Shown piece by piece: positions 8,150 through 13,958 of a stretch of DNA of 15,295 bases. Numbering within the stretch: the first letter of the stretch is position 1; every line of letters begins with the position of its first letter. The notes under the pieces are model-generated. The model made no database searches. It was given only the letters and a program-made list of their open reading frames with translations, and was not told the DNA's origin. This stretch comes from Pseudomonadota bacterium (GTDB lineage: Bacteria > Pseudomonadota > Alphaproteobacteria > Rhizobiales > Devosiaceae): the NCBI GenBank assembly GCA_023393475.1, contig JAEWLC010000008.1, positions 1 to 15,295 of the forward strand, read 5' to 3'. The position numbers and the translations under genes were made by a program.

Positions 8150-8623
8150 ATGCCGCAGACGTTCCGCGCGGTAGGCTATGTGCCGCCCGGCAAGGCCGGG
8201 ATCGCCTACGATCTCGCCGTTCTCATGCATGACGAGCGCCGTGTTCGCCGCCGCAGCATCACCCTGGTGCATGGCGACAGCGTGCTCGTCGATTTCCCCG
8301 AGCCGCTGACGCTGGAGCACGGCGGTTCCCTCAGGCTCGAGGACGGCCGTTTCATCGAGATCATCGCCGCCGAGGAACAGCTCTACGAGGTGCGTGGCCG
8401 CGACCGCATCCACCTGATGCAGCTCTGCTGGCACTTGGGCAATCGGCACCTCAAGACCCAGATCGAGGACGACCGCGTGCTGATCCTGCGCGACCACGTC
8501 ATCCGCGACATGCTGCGCGGGTTGGGCGCCACGGTTACCGATATCTCCGAGCAGTTCCATCCCGAGGAAGGCGCCTATTCGCACAGCCACGGCGAGCCGG
8601 CGCACGCGTTGCTCAACCGATGA
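8150..8623 (+). CDS. ureE: Urease accessory protein UreE (nickel metallochaperone)
   Basis: UreE binds nickel as a cytosolic dimer and passes it to UreG for delivery to urease. The 157-residue protein has the N-terminal UreE domain (about 1-72, including the DFPEPLTLEHG segment) and the C-terminal metal-binding domain with the conserved LCWHLGNRHL, where His95 is the probable interface nickel ligand. The C-terminal tail is short and only modestly histidine-rich (YSHSHGEPAH), unlike the long His tail of Klebsiella UreE, so nickel storage is likely limited. No good ribosome binding site precedes ATG8150. The stop overlaps the ureF start (ATGA at 8620-8623), which indicates translational coupling. 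Confidence 0.95.
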   Translation: MPQTFRAVGYVPPGKAGIAYDLAVLMHDERRVRRRSITLVHGDSVLVDFPEPLTLEHGGSLRLEDGRFIEIIAAEEQLYEVRGRDRIHLMQLCWHLGNRHLKTQIEDDRVLILRDHVIRDMLRGLGATVTDISEQFHPEEGAYSHSHGEPAHALLNR

Positions 8624-9396
8624 CCGATCCCGGCGCCCTGCAGAAGCTCGTCACCTGGCTCTCCCCCGCCTTCCCGGTCGGCGCCTTCGCCTGGTCCGCC
8701 GGACTTGAGACAGCGATTGCAGATCGTCGCGTAACCGATTCCGAACGCTTGCAGAACTGGATCGAAGGCGCGCTGGCGCATGGCGGCGTGCACACCGATG
8801 CAATCGTGCTGGCCGAGGCCTGGCGGATCGTGGCTGCCCCAGCCCTCACCGCGAGGGGGAGGGTGCCCGCCGGAGATTCCATCACAATCCCAGCCACAAG
8901 CTCGATCGGCACCTCCCCCCTTGCGGGGGAGGATGGAACGGGGGGAGCGGTGACAACCGCCCTCTCAAACCTCGCCGACCTCGCCCTCGCCCTCACCCCG
9001 AGCCGCGAACGCTGGCTCGAAACCACCATCACCGGCGACAACTACGTGCTCGCGGCCAAGCACTGGCCCACCGAAATCCTAGCCCTCCTGCCCCAGCCCT
9101 GCCCCTACCCGGTCGCCGTCGGCGCCATCGCGGCGGCGCACGGCATCGGCCTCGAGGACACGCTGCTGGCCTGGCTCACGGCCACGGTGCATGGGCAGGT
9201 CTCGGTGGCAGTCCGTCTCGTCCCGCTCGGCCAGTCCGACGGCCTCAAGGTCATGTCCGCCCTCGAACCCCGCGTTGCCGCTCTGGCGAAGTCCGCGGCT
9301 ACGGCGACCCTTGCCGATATCGGCACAATCGCCTACGCCGCCGACATCGCGCAGATGCGTCACGAGACGCTGGAACCGAGGATTTTCCGCTCATGA
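8620..9396 (+). CDS. ureF: Urease accessory protein UreF with an in-frame insertion
   Basis: UreF joins UreD on apo-urease and recruits UreG, helping gate GTP hydrolysis and nickel transfer. The family signature WLSPAFPVGAFAWSAGLE is at 13-30, followed by the helix with DAIVLAEAWR and, after a gap, LADLALALTPSRERWLET and the C-terminal MRHETLEPRIFRS. At 258 aa it is about 30 residues longer than most UreF proteins. The excess lies at residues 73-111, between AEAWR and LADLALAL, and is coded by palindromic DNA (TSPLAGEDG comes from a CCTCCCCC/GGGGGAGG hairpin) resembling the repeat upstream of ureD. The frame stays open and the rest of the protein looks intact, so it is probably functional. 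Start and stop are both in ATGA overlaps with neighbours. Confidence 0.94.
   Translation: MTDPGALQKLVTWLSPAFPVGAFAWSAGLETAIADRRVTDSERLQNWIEGALAHGGVHTDAIVLAEAWRIVAAPALTARGRVPAGDSITIPATSSIGTSPLAGEDGTGGAVTTALSNLADLALALTPSRERWLETTITGDNYVLAAKHWPTEILALLPQPCPYPVAVGAIAAAHGIGLEDTLLAWLTATVHGQVSVAVRLVPLGQSDGLKVMSALEPRVAALAKSAATATLADIGTIAYAADIAQMRHETLEPRIFRS
8836..8955. repeat. Palindromic repeat inserted within ureF
   Basis: The segment contains CCCTC/GAGGG at 8843-8847 and 8853-8857, then GGGTGCCCG (the tail also found after the ureD-upstream palindrome), and a perfect 8-bp hairpin CCTCCCCC/GGGGGAGG at 8912-8919 and 8925-8932 with a CTTGC loop, followed by GATGG and a G-run. It coincides with the stretch of UreF that is absent from typical homologues. 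Exact boundaries cannot be fixed without an uninterrupted relative. Confidence 0.75.
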
Positions 9397-9821
9397 GCAT
9401 GTTCGTCGCCGCCCTGATCTTCGTCGTGCTCCTCGCCGTCGCGATCGCGCACCTGCTATGGGCCATCGGCAGCCCGTGGCCGATCCGCGACCCCGCGCTG
9501 CTGGCGAGAACGGTAATCGGCCGGCCCGGGGTCACCCGTGTGCCGCGCCTCGCCTCGCTGCTCGTCTGCATCGCCACTCTCGCAGCCGGCGTCGCCGCTC
9601 TCGCCCTCGCCGATCACACCGGCGGTGGCCTGCTGCTGACCCTTGTCGGCATCGTCCTCGCCGCCGTGTTCCTCGGCCGCGGCGCCCTCGGCTACACGGC
9701 CGCCTGGCGCGAACGCTTCTCCGAGGAGCCCTTCGCGACGCTCGACCGCAAGAACTACTCCCCGCTCTGCCTCGCGCTCGGCGCGGGCTTCCTTCTGCTC
9801 GTGATCATGAGGCTGATATGA
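9393..9821 (+). CDS. DUF3995 family membrane protein within the ureF-ureG operon
   Basis: A 142-residue integral membrane protein with four predicted transmembrane helices near residues 4-25, 48-72, 77-95 and 122-141. The first helix ends in AHLLWAIGSPWP, which matches the conserved His-x-x-Trp-Ala-x-Gly feature of DUF3995 proteins; the family's function is unknown. Both ends are locked to urease genes: its ATG overlaps the ureF stop (9393-9396) and its stop overlaps the ureG start (9818-9821). That tight coupling suggests a urease-linked role such as nickel or urea handling at the membrane, but this is inference; it is not a HupE/UreJ-type nickel permease. Confidence 0.85.
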   Translation: MSMFVAALIFVVLLAVAIAHLLWAIGSPWPIRDPALLARTVIGRPGVTRVPRLASLLVCIATLAAGVAALALADHTGGGLLLTLVGIVLAAVFLGRGALGYTAAWRERFSEEPFATLDRKNYSPLCLALGAGFLLLVIMRLI

Positions 9822-10450
9822 AATCGCACAACGGCCCCCTCCGCGTCGGCATCGGCGGCCCCGTCGGTTCGGGCAAGACCACGCTCTGCGAAATGCTGCT
9901 GAAGGCGATGCGCGACCGCTACTCGATGGCCGTGGTGACCAACGACATCTACACCAAGGAAGATGCGCTCATCCTCAACCGGGTGCAGGCGATCTCCGAG
10001 GATCGCATCGTCGGCGTCGAGACCGGTGGCTGCCCGCACACCGCGATCCGCGAGGATGCCTCGCTCAACCTCAACGCAATCGCCGAGCTCAACCGGAAAT
10101 TCCCCGATCTCGACATCATCCTGATCGAGTCGGGCGGTGACAACCTCGCGGCCACCTTCTCACCCGACCTCGCCGACATCACGCTCTACGTCATCTCCGT
10201 CGCGCAGGGTGAAAAGATCCCGCGCAAGGGCGGCCCTGCCATCACCCGCTCGGACCTCCTGGTGGTCACCCACACCGATATCGCCCAATACGTGAACGCC
10301 AGCCTCGACGTGATGGTCGCCGACACCGAGCGCGTCCGCGAGGGCCGGCCCTACGTCTTCACCGACTTGCTGCGGCGCGAGAACCTCGACGAGATCATCG
10401 CCTTCATCGAGCGCATGGGCGGATTGGCCCCGGCCCAGGCGGCGGAATAG
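9818..10450 (+). CDS. ureG: Urease accessory GTPase UreG
   Basis: UreG is the SIMIBI-class GTPase that carries nickel to the UreD-UreF-urease complex. The 210-residue protein shows the P-loop GGPVGSGKT at 13-21, TNDIYTKEDA at 41-50, the nickel-binding CPH at 72-74 (GGCPHTAIRED) and ESGGDNLAATFSP at 104-116. The fourth G motif is abnormal: the usual NKxDLAPYV reads THTDIAQYV at 151-159, so Asn and Lys of NKxD are replaced while Asp154 is kept. The open frame extends upstream to 9191 but that part is a shadow of ureF and the DUF3995 gene; ATG9818 gives the standard N-terminus and overlaps the preceding stop. It is the last gene of the operon. Confidence 0.96.
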   Translation: MKSHNGPLRVGIGGPVGSGKTTLCEMLLKAMRDRYSMAVVTNDIYTKEDALILNRVQAISEDRIVGVETGGCPHTAIREDASLNLNAIAELNRKFPDLDIILIESGGDNLAATFSPDLADITLYVISVAQGEKIPRKGGPAITRSDLLVVTHTDIAQYVNASLDVMVADTERVREGRPYVFTDLLRRENLDEIIAFIERMGGLAPAQAAE

Positions 10451-10495
10451 TTGCTAGGGCGGTGGAGAGGCCAAGGTCCCGCCCCACCAACCGGC

Positions 10496-10575
10496 TGTCA
10501 TCCCAGCGAAAGCTGGGATCCAAGCCACCGCCCGCACCAGCCGAGAGTTGGATCCCAGCTTTCGCTGGGATGACA
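10496..10575. repeat. 28-bp perfect inverted repeat of REP type
   Basis: Arms at 10496-10523 and 10548-10575 are perfect reverse complements separated by 24 nt. Each arm itself contains an 8-bp hairpin, ATCCCAGC and GCTGGGAT, closed by a four-base loop (GAAA on the left arm). This is the form of repetitive extragenic palindromes common in alphaproteobacteria. It lies 45 nt after ureG and may also stabilise or end the ureE-ureG transcript. Confidence 0.85.
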
Positions 10576-10595
10576 TCGAGTTTGGTTTTTCCAAC

Positions 10596-10638
10596 GTGAG
10601 GGCGATCGCAGGAAAGTCCGCGATCGCCCCCCGCTCAC
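10596..10638 (-). terminator. Hairpin at the 3' end of the exported-protein gene
   Basis: GGCGATCGC at 10601-10609 pairs perfectly with GCGATCGCC at 10620-10628. Outside it, GTGAG at 10596-10600 pairs with CTCAC at 10634-10638 across a bulge. It starts 1 nt after the stop of the minus-strand gene at 10640. There is no T-run on either side, so it may be a transcript-stabilising hairpin rather than a true rho-independent terminator. Confidence 0.5.
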
Positions 10639-10639
10639 A

Positions 10640-11050
10640 TCAGTACAGGAAAACTTCCGGGTTGGTGCTCGAGCCGCTCACCGCGATCACGCGGTTGACG
10701 TCGAGATCGTGCGTCTTGAACCAGCCGGCCAATCCCGCGTCGGCCATGATCGCGGCGCGCAGCTTGTCGAGGTTCGCCTTGCCCGCGGTTTCGGCGCTCG
10801 CGATCTTCTGCTGGTCGCCGGTGCTGTAGAGCGACTTGGTGTCGAACACCTTGATCGCCGTCGCCTTGTCGAGGAAGCTGAGATCGGCGGCCGACCACTT
10901 GCCGATCATGCCGGTGACGCTGGCGACGGGCAGCGCGTCGGCCTTCATGGCACTGGTGACGGTGGCCGCGTCGTTGGTGGCCGCGAAGGCCGGGGCCGAC
11001 ATCAGCGCCACGATGGCGAGGGCGACGGAGGATTTGAGGGAGGCATGCAT
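10640..11050 (-). CDS. Small exported protein, paralogue C of a three-member family
   Basis: A 136-residue protein without a recognised family. The signal peptide is at 1-23 (MHASLK, then a hydrophobic run ending APAFA). The mature part has TAIKVFDTKSL at 64-74, LDKLRAAIMADAG at 94-106 and LDVNRVIAVSGS at 116-127, in the same order as the corresponding elements of the proteins coded at 2057-2437 and 1608-1937. It lacks cysteines. An in-frame ATG at 11062 is rejected because GGAG lies 6 nt before ATG11050. It stands alone on the minus strand between ureG and the acetyltransferase gene. Confidence 0.82.
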   Translation of the reverse strand: MHASLKSSVALAIVALMSAPAFAATNDAATVTSAMKADALPVASVTGMIGKWSAADLSFLDKATAIKVFDTKSLYSTGDQQKIASAETAGKANLDKLRAAIMADAGLAGWFKTHDLDVNRVIAVSGSSTNPEVFLY

Positions 11051-11311
11051 GGTGATCTCCATACGGATCGTGTTGGGCCGCAGGGCTAATCTTGCAGTGT
11101 CGCGTGGGCAGGAAAATCGGCCACGGGGCAGCGAGCGGTCATCGGCGTGACATCGCGTCGACGGAGCGGATCAAGCTCCCTGAGCACGGCGGATGTTCGG
11201 AAGAAGCGAGGTATGTTTCGGCCCGAAACCGGCCGGATTCCGGGCTTTTTTGAACGGGTCCAATTATGGACGAAAGGTAATTCTGGTAAGCTGCTTGGGA
11301 GGGGGCGAACC
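11051..11311. other. Intergenic region with an orphan transcription leader or small RNA candidate
   Basis: This 261-nt gap separates the minus-strand exported-protein gene from the plus-strand acetyltransferase gene. A strong plus-strand terminator at 11221-11251 ends any transcript begun in the first 170 nt, but no plus-strand gene precedes it. GTTTCGG at 11215-11221 and CCGAAAC at 11223-11229 also form a DNA palindrome overlapping the terminator. I see no convincing promoter on either strand and no convincing protein-coding frame. Confidence 0.5.
11221..11251 (+). terminator. Rho-independent terminator without an upstream gene
   Basis: GCCCGAA at 11221-11227 pairs with TTcCGGGC at 11238-11245 (one bulged C) and six T residues follow at 11246-11251. 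It sits 60 nt before the acetyltransferase start, on the same strand. It could be an attenuator in that gene's leader or the 3' end of a small RNA. Confidence 0.7.
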
Positions 11312-11779
11312 TTGGGTCACACGGACGGATACCTGCTGCTGCGGCGCCCACTGGCGGAGGCGCCGCCGCCCGCAAGCCTGCCTCAAGGCGTCGTGCTTGC
11401 CCCGCTCGTGGCGAGCGATTCCGGCCGCGTCCACACGCTGATCCAGCAGTGCTACGCCAACGGCGTCGGCAGCATCCAGCCAGACCTGCTCGACTGGTGG
11501 GAGAGCCTCCTCACCGACAGCGAGTTCGACCGCAACCTTGCCTTCGTCGCCAAGCACGACGACGAGGTGGTCGGCTTCTGCCTGTGCTGGACCTCGAGCT
11601 TCATCAAGGACCTCGTGGTCGATCCGCGCTGGCGCAACCGCGGCGTCGGCTCGGCCCTGCTGTCGGCGGCCATCGAGGCCCTGCGCAAGCGCGGCGCCGA
11701 GGAAGTGGCGCTGAAGGTCAACATCTACAACGGCACCGCCCAGCGCCTCTACCGCCAGTTCGGCTTCGTGCAGGATTGA
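11312..11779 (+). CDS. GNAT family N-acetyltransferase
   Basis: A 155-residue cytosolic acetyltransferase using acetyl-CoA; the acceptor is unknown. The GNAT core is clear: an N-terminal strand and helix region, FVAKHDDEVVGFCLCWTSS, the acetyl-CoA pyrophosphate loop VDPRWRNRGVGSALL near residues 107-121 with RNRGVG, and the C-terminal motif B NIYNGTAQRLYRQFGF near residues 138-153. The frame is open to 11147, but the upstream part crosses a terminator. TTG11312 is preferred since GGGAGGGGG at 11297-11305 lies 6 nt before it and the conserved domain begins soon after. ATG11213 is an alternative that would place the terminator inside the gene. It converges on glgX with a 6-nt gap. Confidence 0.88.
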   Translation: MGHTDGYLLLRRPLAEAPPPASLPQGVVLAPLVASDSGRVHTLIQQCYANGVGSIQPDLLDWWESLLTDSEFDRNLAFVAKHDDEVVGFCLCWTSSFIKDLVVDPRWRNRGVGSALLSAAIEALRKRGAEEVALKVNIYNGTAQRLYRQFGFVQD

Positions 11780-11785
11780 GCCGCC

Positions 11786-13945
11786 CTACTCCTTCGGCGT
11801 CTCTTCATCCGGCTTCTCGTCCGGCATCTCCTCCGGCGCGTCGCCCGGCACGGTTTCCGGCTCGGGCGCCGGCTGCGGCTGTTCGGGCTGCGGAGGCGTC
11901 TCCGGCGGATAGCTCGGCGGCGGATTTGCCGGCTGTTCCGAAGGGATCTGGCCCTTGAGCAGCACCGCCACCGAGCGCGGCGGCAGCGTCGCCGCCCTGT
12001 CGGCCACCGGCAGGACCGCCTTGTCGTCCGACACCAGCCCGACCGTCCAGTAGCCCTCCGGCAGGCGCGCCAGCACCGGATCGATGCGGCGGTTGAACCA
12101 GACGATCAGCTCTTCCTCCGCCGTCTGCAGCCGCATGCCGAGCACCGAGGCGCCGGCGTCATTCCAGTCGCCATCGTTCATCTCGCGACCGTCGGGGTGC
12201 AGCCATTCCACATCGCGAATGCCGTTGCGCGTCTGGCCCGAGAGGAAATGGTCGTGCGTCAGCGCCGGATGCAGCCGGCGGAACTCGTTGAGCGCGGAAA
12301 CGAAATCCACCAGCTCGCCGTCGGCCTTCTCCCAGTCGACCCAGGTGATGTCGTTGTCCTGCGCATAGGCATTGTTGTTACCCTGCTGCGTGCGGCCGAA
12401 CTCGTCGCCCTGCTGGATCAGCGGCGTGCCGCGGCTGAGGAACAGCGTAGCCAGCAGCGCGCGGATATCGCGCTTGCGGGCGGCGATGATGGACTCGTCC
12501 TCCGTCGGCCCCTCGGTACCGCAATTCCACGAATGGTTGTTGTTGTGCCCGTCGCGGTTGCCCTCGCCGTTCGCCTCGTTGTGCTTGTCGAGATACGAGA
12601 CGAGATCGGCCAGCGTGAAGCCGTCGTGCACCGCCAGCATGTTGACGCCCGCGCTCGGCTTCCGCCCGGCGAAATCGAAGATCTCGGCCGAACCGGCCAC
12701 CTTGCCCGCCAGCGCCCCGATCTTGCCCTGGTCGCCGCGCCAGAACGAGCGCACGTCATCGCGATAGGTGTCGTTCCACTCGCGGAATTCCTTGCCGAAC
12801 TGGCCGAGCTGGTAGCCGCCCGGGCCCGGATCCCACGGCTCGGCGACGAGGATGCACTTGCTCAGCACCGGATCGGACTTGATCAGCTGCAGCATCTGCG
12901 CGTTCGGATTGAACCCCGGCTCGCGCCCGAGGATCGGAGCGAGGTCGAAGCGGAAGCCCGATACGCCCATGTCCTCCACCCAGTAGCGGAGGCTCTCGAT
13001 CACCAGCCGCTGCGTCGCCGGATGGTCGCAGCGCAGCGTGTTTCCGGTGCCCGCGTCGTTGACGAGGTGCTGCTTGCCGTCCACTTCGACGAACCGGTAG
13101 TAGGTCTTGGCGTCGAGCCCCATCAGGCTGAGCATCGGCCCGTTGGCGTCGCCTTCCCCCGTGTGGTTGTAGACCACGTCGAGGATCACCGAGATGCCCG
13201 CCTTGCGGAACACATCGGTCATGTTGCGCAATTCCTGCGGGCCGCGCGGCGCCAGCCGCGGATCGACCGCGAAATAGGCGACGGGGTTGTAGCCCCAGGC
13301 ATTGGTGAGCCCCAGCGACGGCAGGTGGCCGTCGTCGATGAAGGCCGCGATCGGCATCAGCTCGACCGTATCGACGCCGAGATAGCGCAGGTGATCGACC
13401 ACGCGCTTGGTCGTCAGCCCCGCAATGGTGCCGCGCAGCGGTCCCTGCACCGAGGGATGCCGCATCGTGTAGCCGCGCGCGTTGAGTTCGTAGAACAGCC
13501 CCGGCGCCTTTCGCCGCGGCGCGGCCGGCTTGTTCTCGGCTCCGACGACGATCGCCTTGGGGATCAGCGGCGCGGTATCCACCGCCTCGTCGCGATGCAG
13601 CCGCAGGCGCGGCGAGCGCACGAACGGCCGGTCGAGCCGGCGCGCATAGGGATCGACCAGTAGCTTGTTGGGATCGAAGAAGTAGCCCTGGTCCGGGTCG
13701 TATCGCCCGTCGGCGCGCAGCCCGTAGCGCGTGCCGGCTCCGATATTGCCGACGAGCCCGTGGTAGATGTGGTCGTCGTAGCCATCGAGCTGGACGCGCG
13801 CGATCTCCTGGTCGAGCTCGTCGTAGATCGACACCCACATGGCCGTGGCCGTCTCGGAGTAGACGGCGAAGTTCACACCCTCGGCGGTGATGGTCGCGCC
13901 GAGCTTGTCCGGGCTGCCTGAGCCCGGGATCAATTCAGGTTTCAA
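11786..13945 (-). CDS. glgX: Glycogen debranching enzyme GlgX
   Basis: GlgX is a cytosolic GH13 isoamylase-type enzyme that hydrolyses alpha-1,6 branches of phosphorylase-limit glycogen. From TTG13945 it has 719 residues. The N-terminal CBM48-like domain (GATITAEGVNFAVYS, about 16-100) precedes the (beta/alpha)8 barrel with VVYNHTGEGD, nucleophile Asp334 (GFRFDL), acid/base Glu369 (VAEPWD) and transition-state Asp441 (VHDGF). Residues 665-719 form a Pro/Glu-rich tail (PPPSYPPETPP and similar) that is probably disordered and is absent from textbook GlgX. The frame is open to 14086, but that extension is a shadow of pgm; TTG13945 follows GAAGG and the pgm stop by 13 nt and gives the family N-terminus. 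It is probably cotranscribed with pgm. Confidence 0.93.
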   Translation of the reverse strand: MKPELIPGSGSPDKLGATITAEGVNFAVYSETATAMWVSIYDELDQEIARVQLDGYDDHIYHGLVGNIGAGTRYGLRADGRYDPDQGYFFDPNKLLVDPYARRLDRPFVRSPRLRLHRDEAVDTAPLIPKAIVVGAENKPAAPRRKAPGLFYELNARGYTMRHPSVQGPLRGTIAGLTTKRVVDHLRYLGVDTVELMPIAAFIDDGHLPSLGLTNAWGYNPVAYFAVDPRLAPRGPQELRNMTDVFRKAGISVILDVVYNHTGEGDANGPMLSLMGLDAKTYYRFVEVDGKQHLVNDAGTGNTLRCDHPATQRLVIESLRYWVEDMGVSGFRFDLAPILGREPGFNPNAQMLQLIKSDPVLSKCILVAEPWDPGPGGYQLGQFGKEFREWNDTYRDDVRSFWRGDQGKIGALAGKVAGSAEIFDFAGRKPSAGVNMLAVHDGFTLADLVSYLDKHNEANGEGNRDGHNNNHSWNCGTEGPTEDESIIAARKRDIRALLATLFLSRGTPLIQQGDEFGRTQQGNNNAYAQDNDITWVDWEKADGELVDFVSALNEFRRLHPALTHDHFLSGQTRNGIRDVEWLHPDGREMNDGDWNDAGASVLGMRLQTAEEELIVWFNRRIDPVLARLPEGYWTVGLVSDDKAVLPVADRAATLPPRSVAVLLKGQIPSEQPANPPPSYPPETPPQPEQPQPAPEPETVPGDAPEEMPDEKPDEETPKE

Positions 13946-13958
13946 GTGGACAGGACCT

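Noticed and set aside
9191..9817. Long N-terminal extension of ureG
   Set aside because: The stretch is the out-of-frame reading of ureF and the DUF3995 gene, rich in Arg and Pro. The UreG family begins at ATG9818.
9393..9821. DUF3995 protein considered as a UreJ/HupE nickel permease
   Set aside because: It has four helices and lacks the histidine-rich first-helix motif of HupE/UreJ proteins, so a nickel permease assignment is unsupported.
11147..11311. 55-residue extension of the acetyltransferase
   Set aside because: It would translate through a strong terminator hairpin and T-run, is not GNAT-like, and TTG11312 has a far better ribosome binding site.
12197..13663. 488-codon plus-strand open frame opposite glgX
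   Set aside because: It is a shadow of glgX, whose catalytic motifs are intact, and shows no family features.
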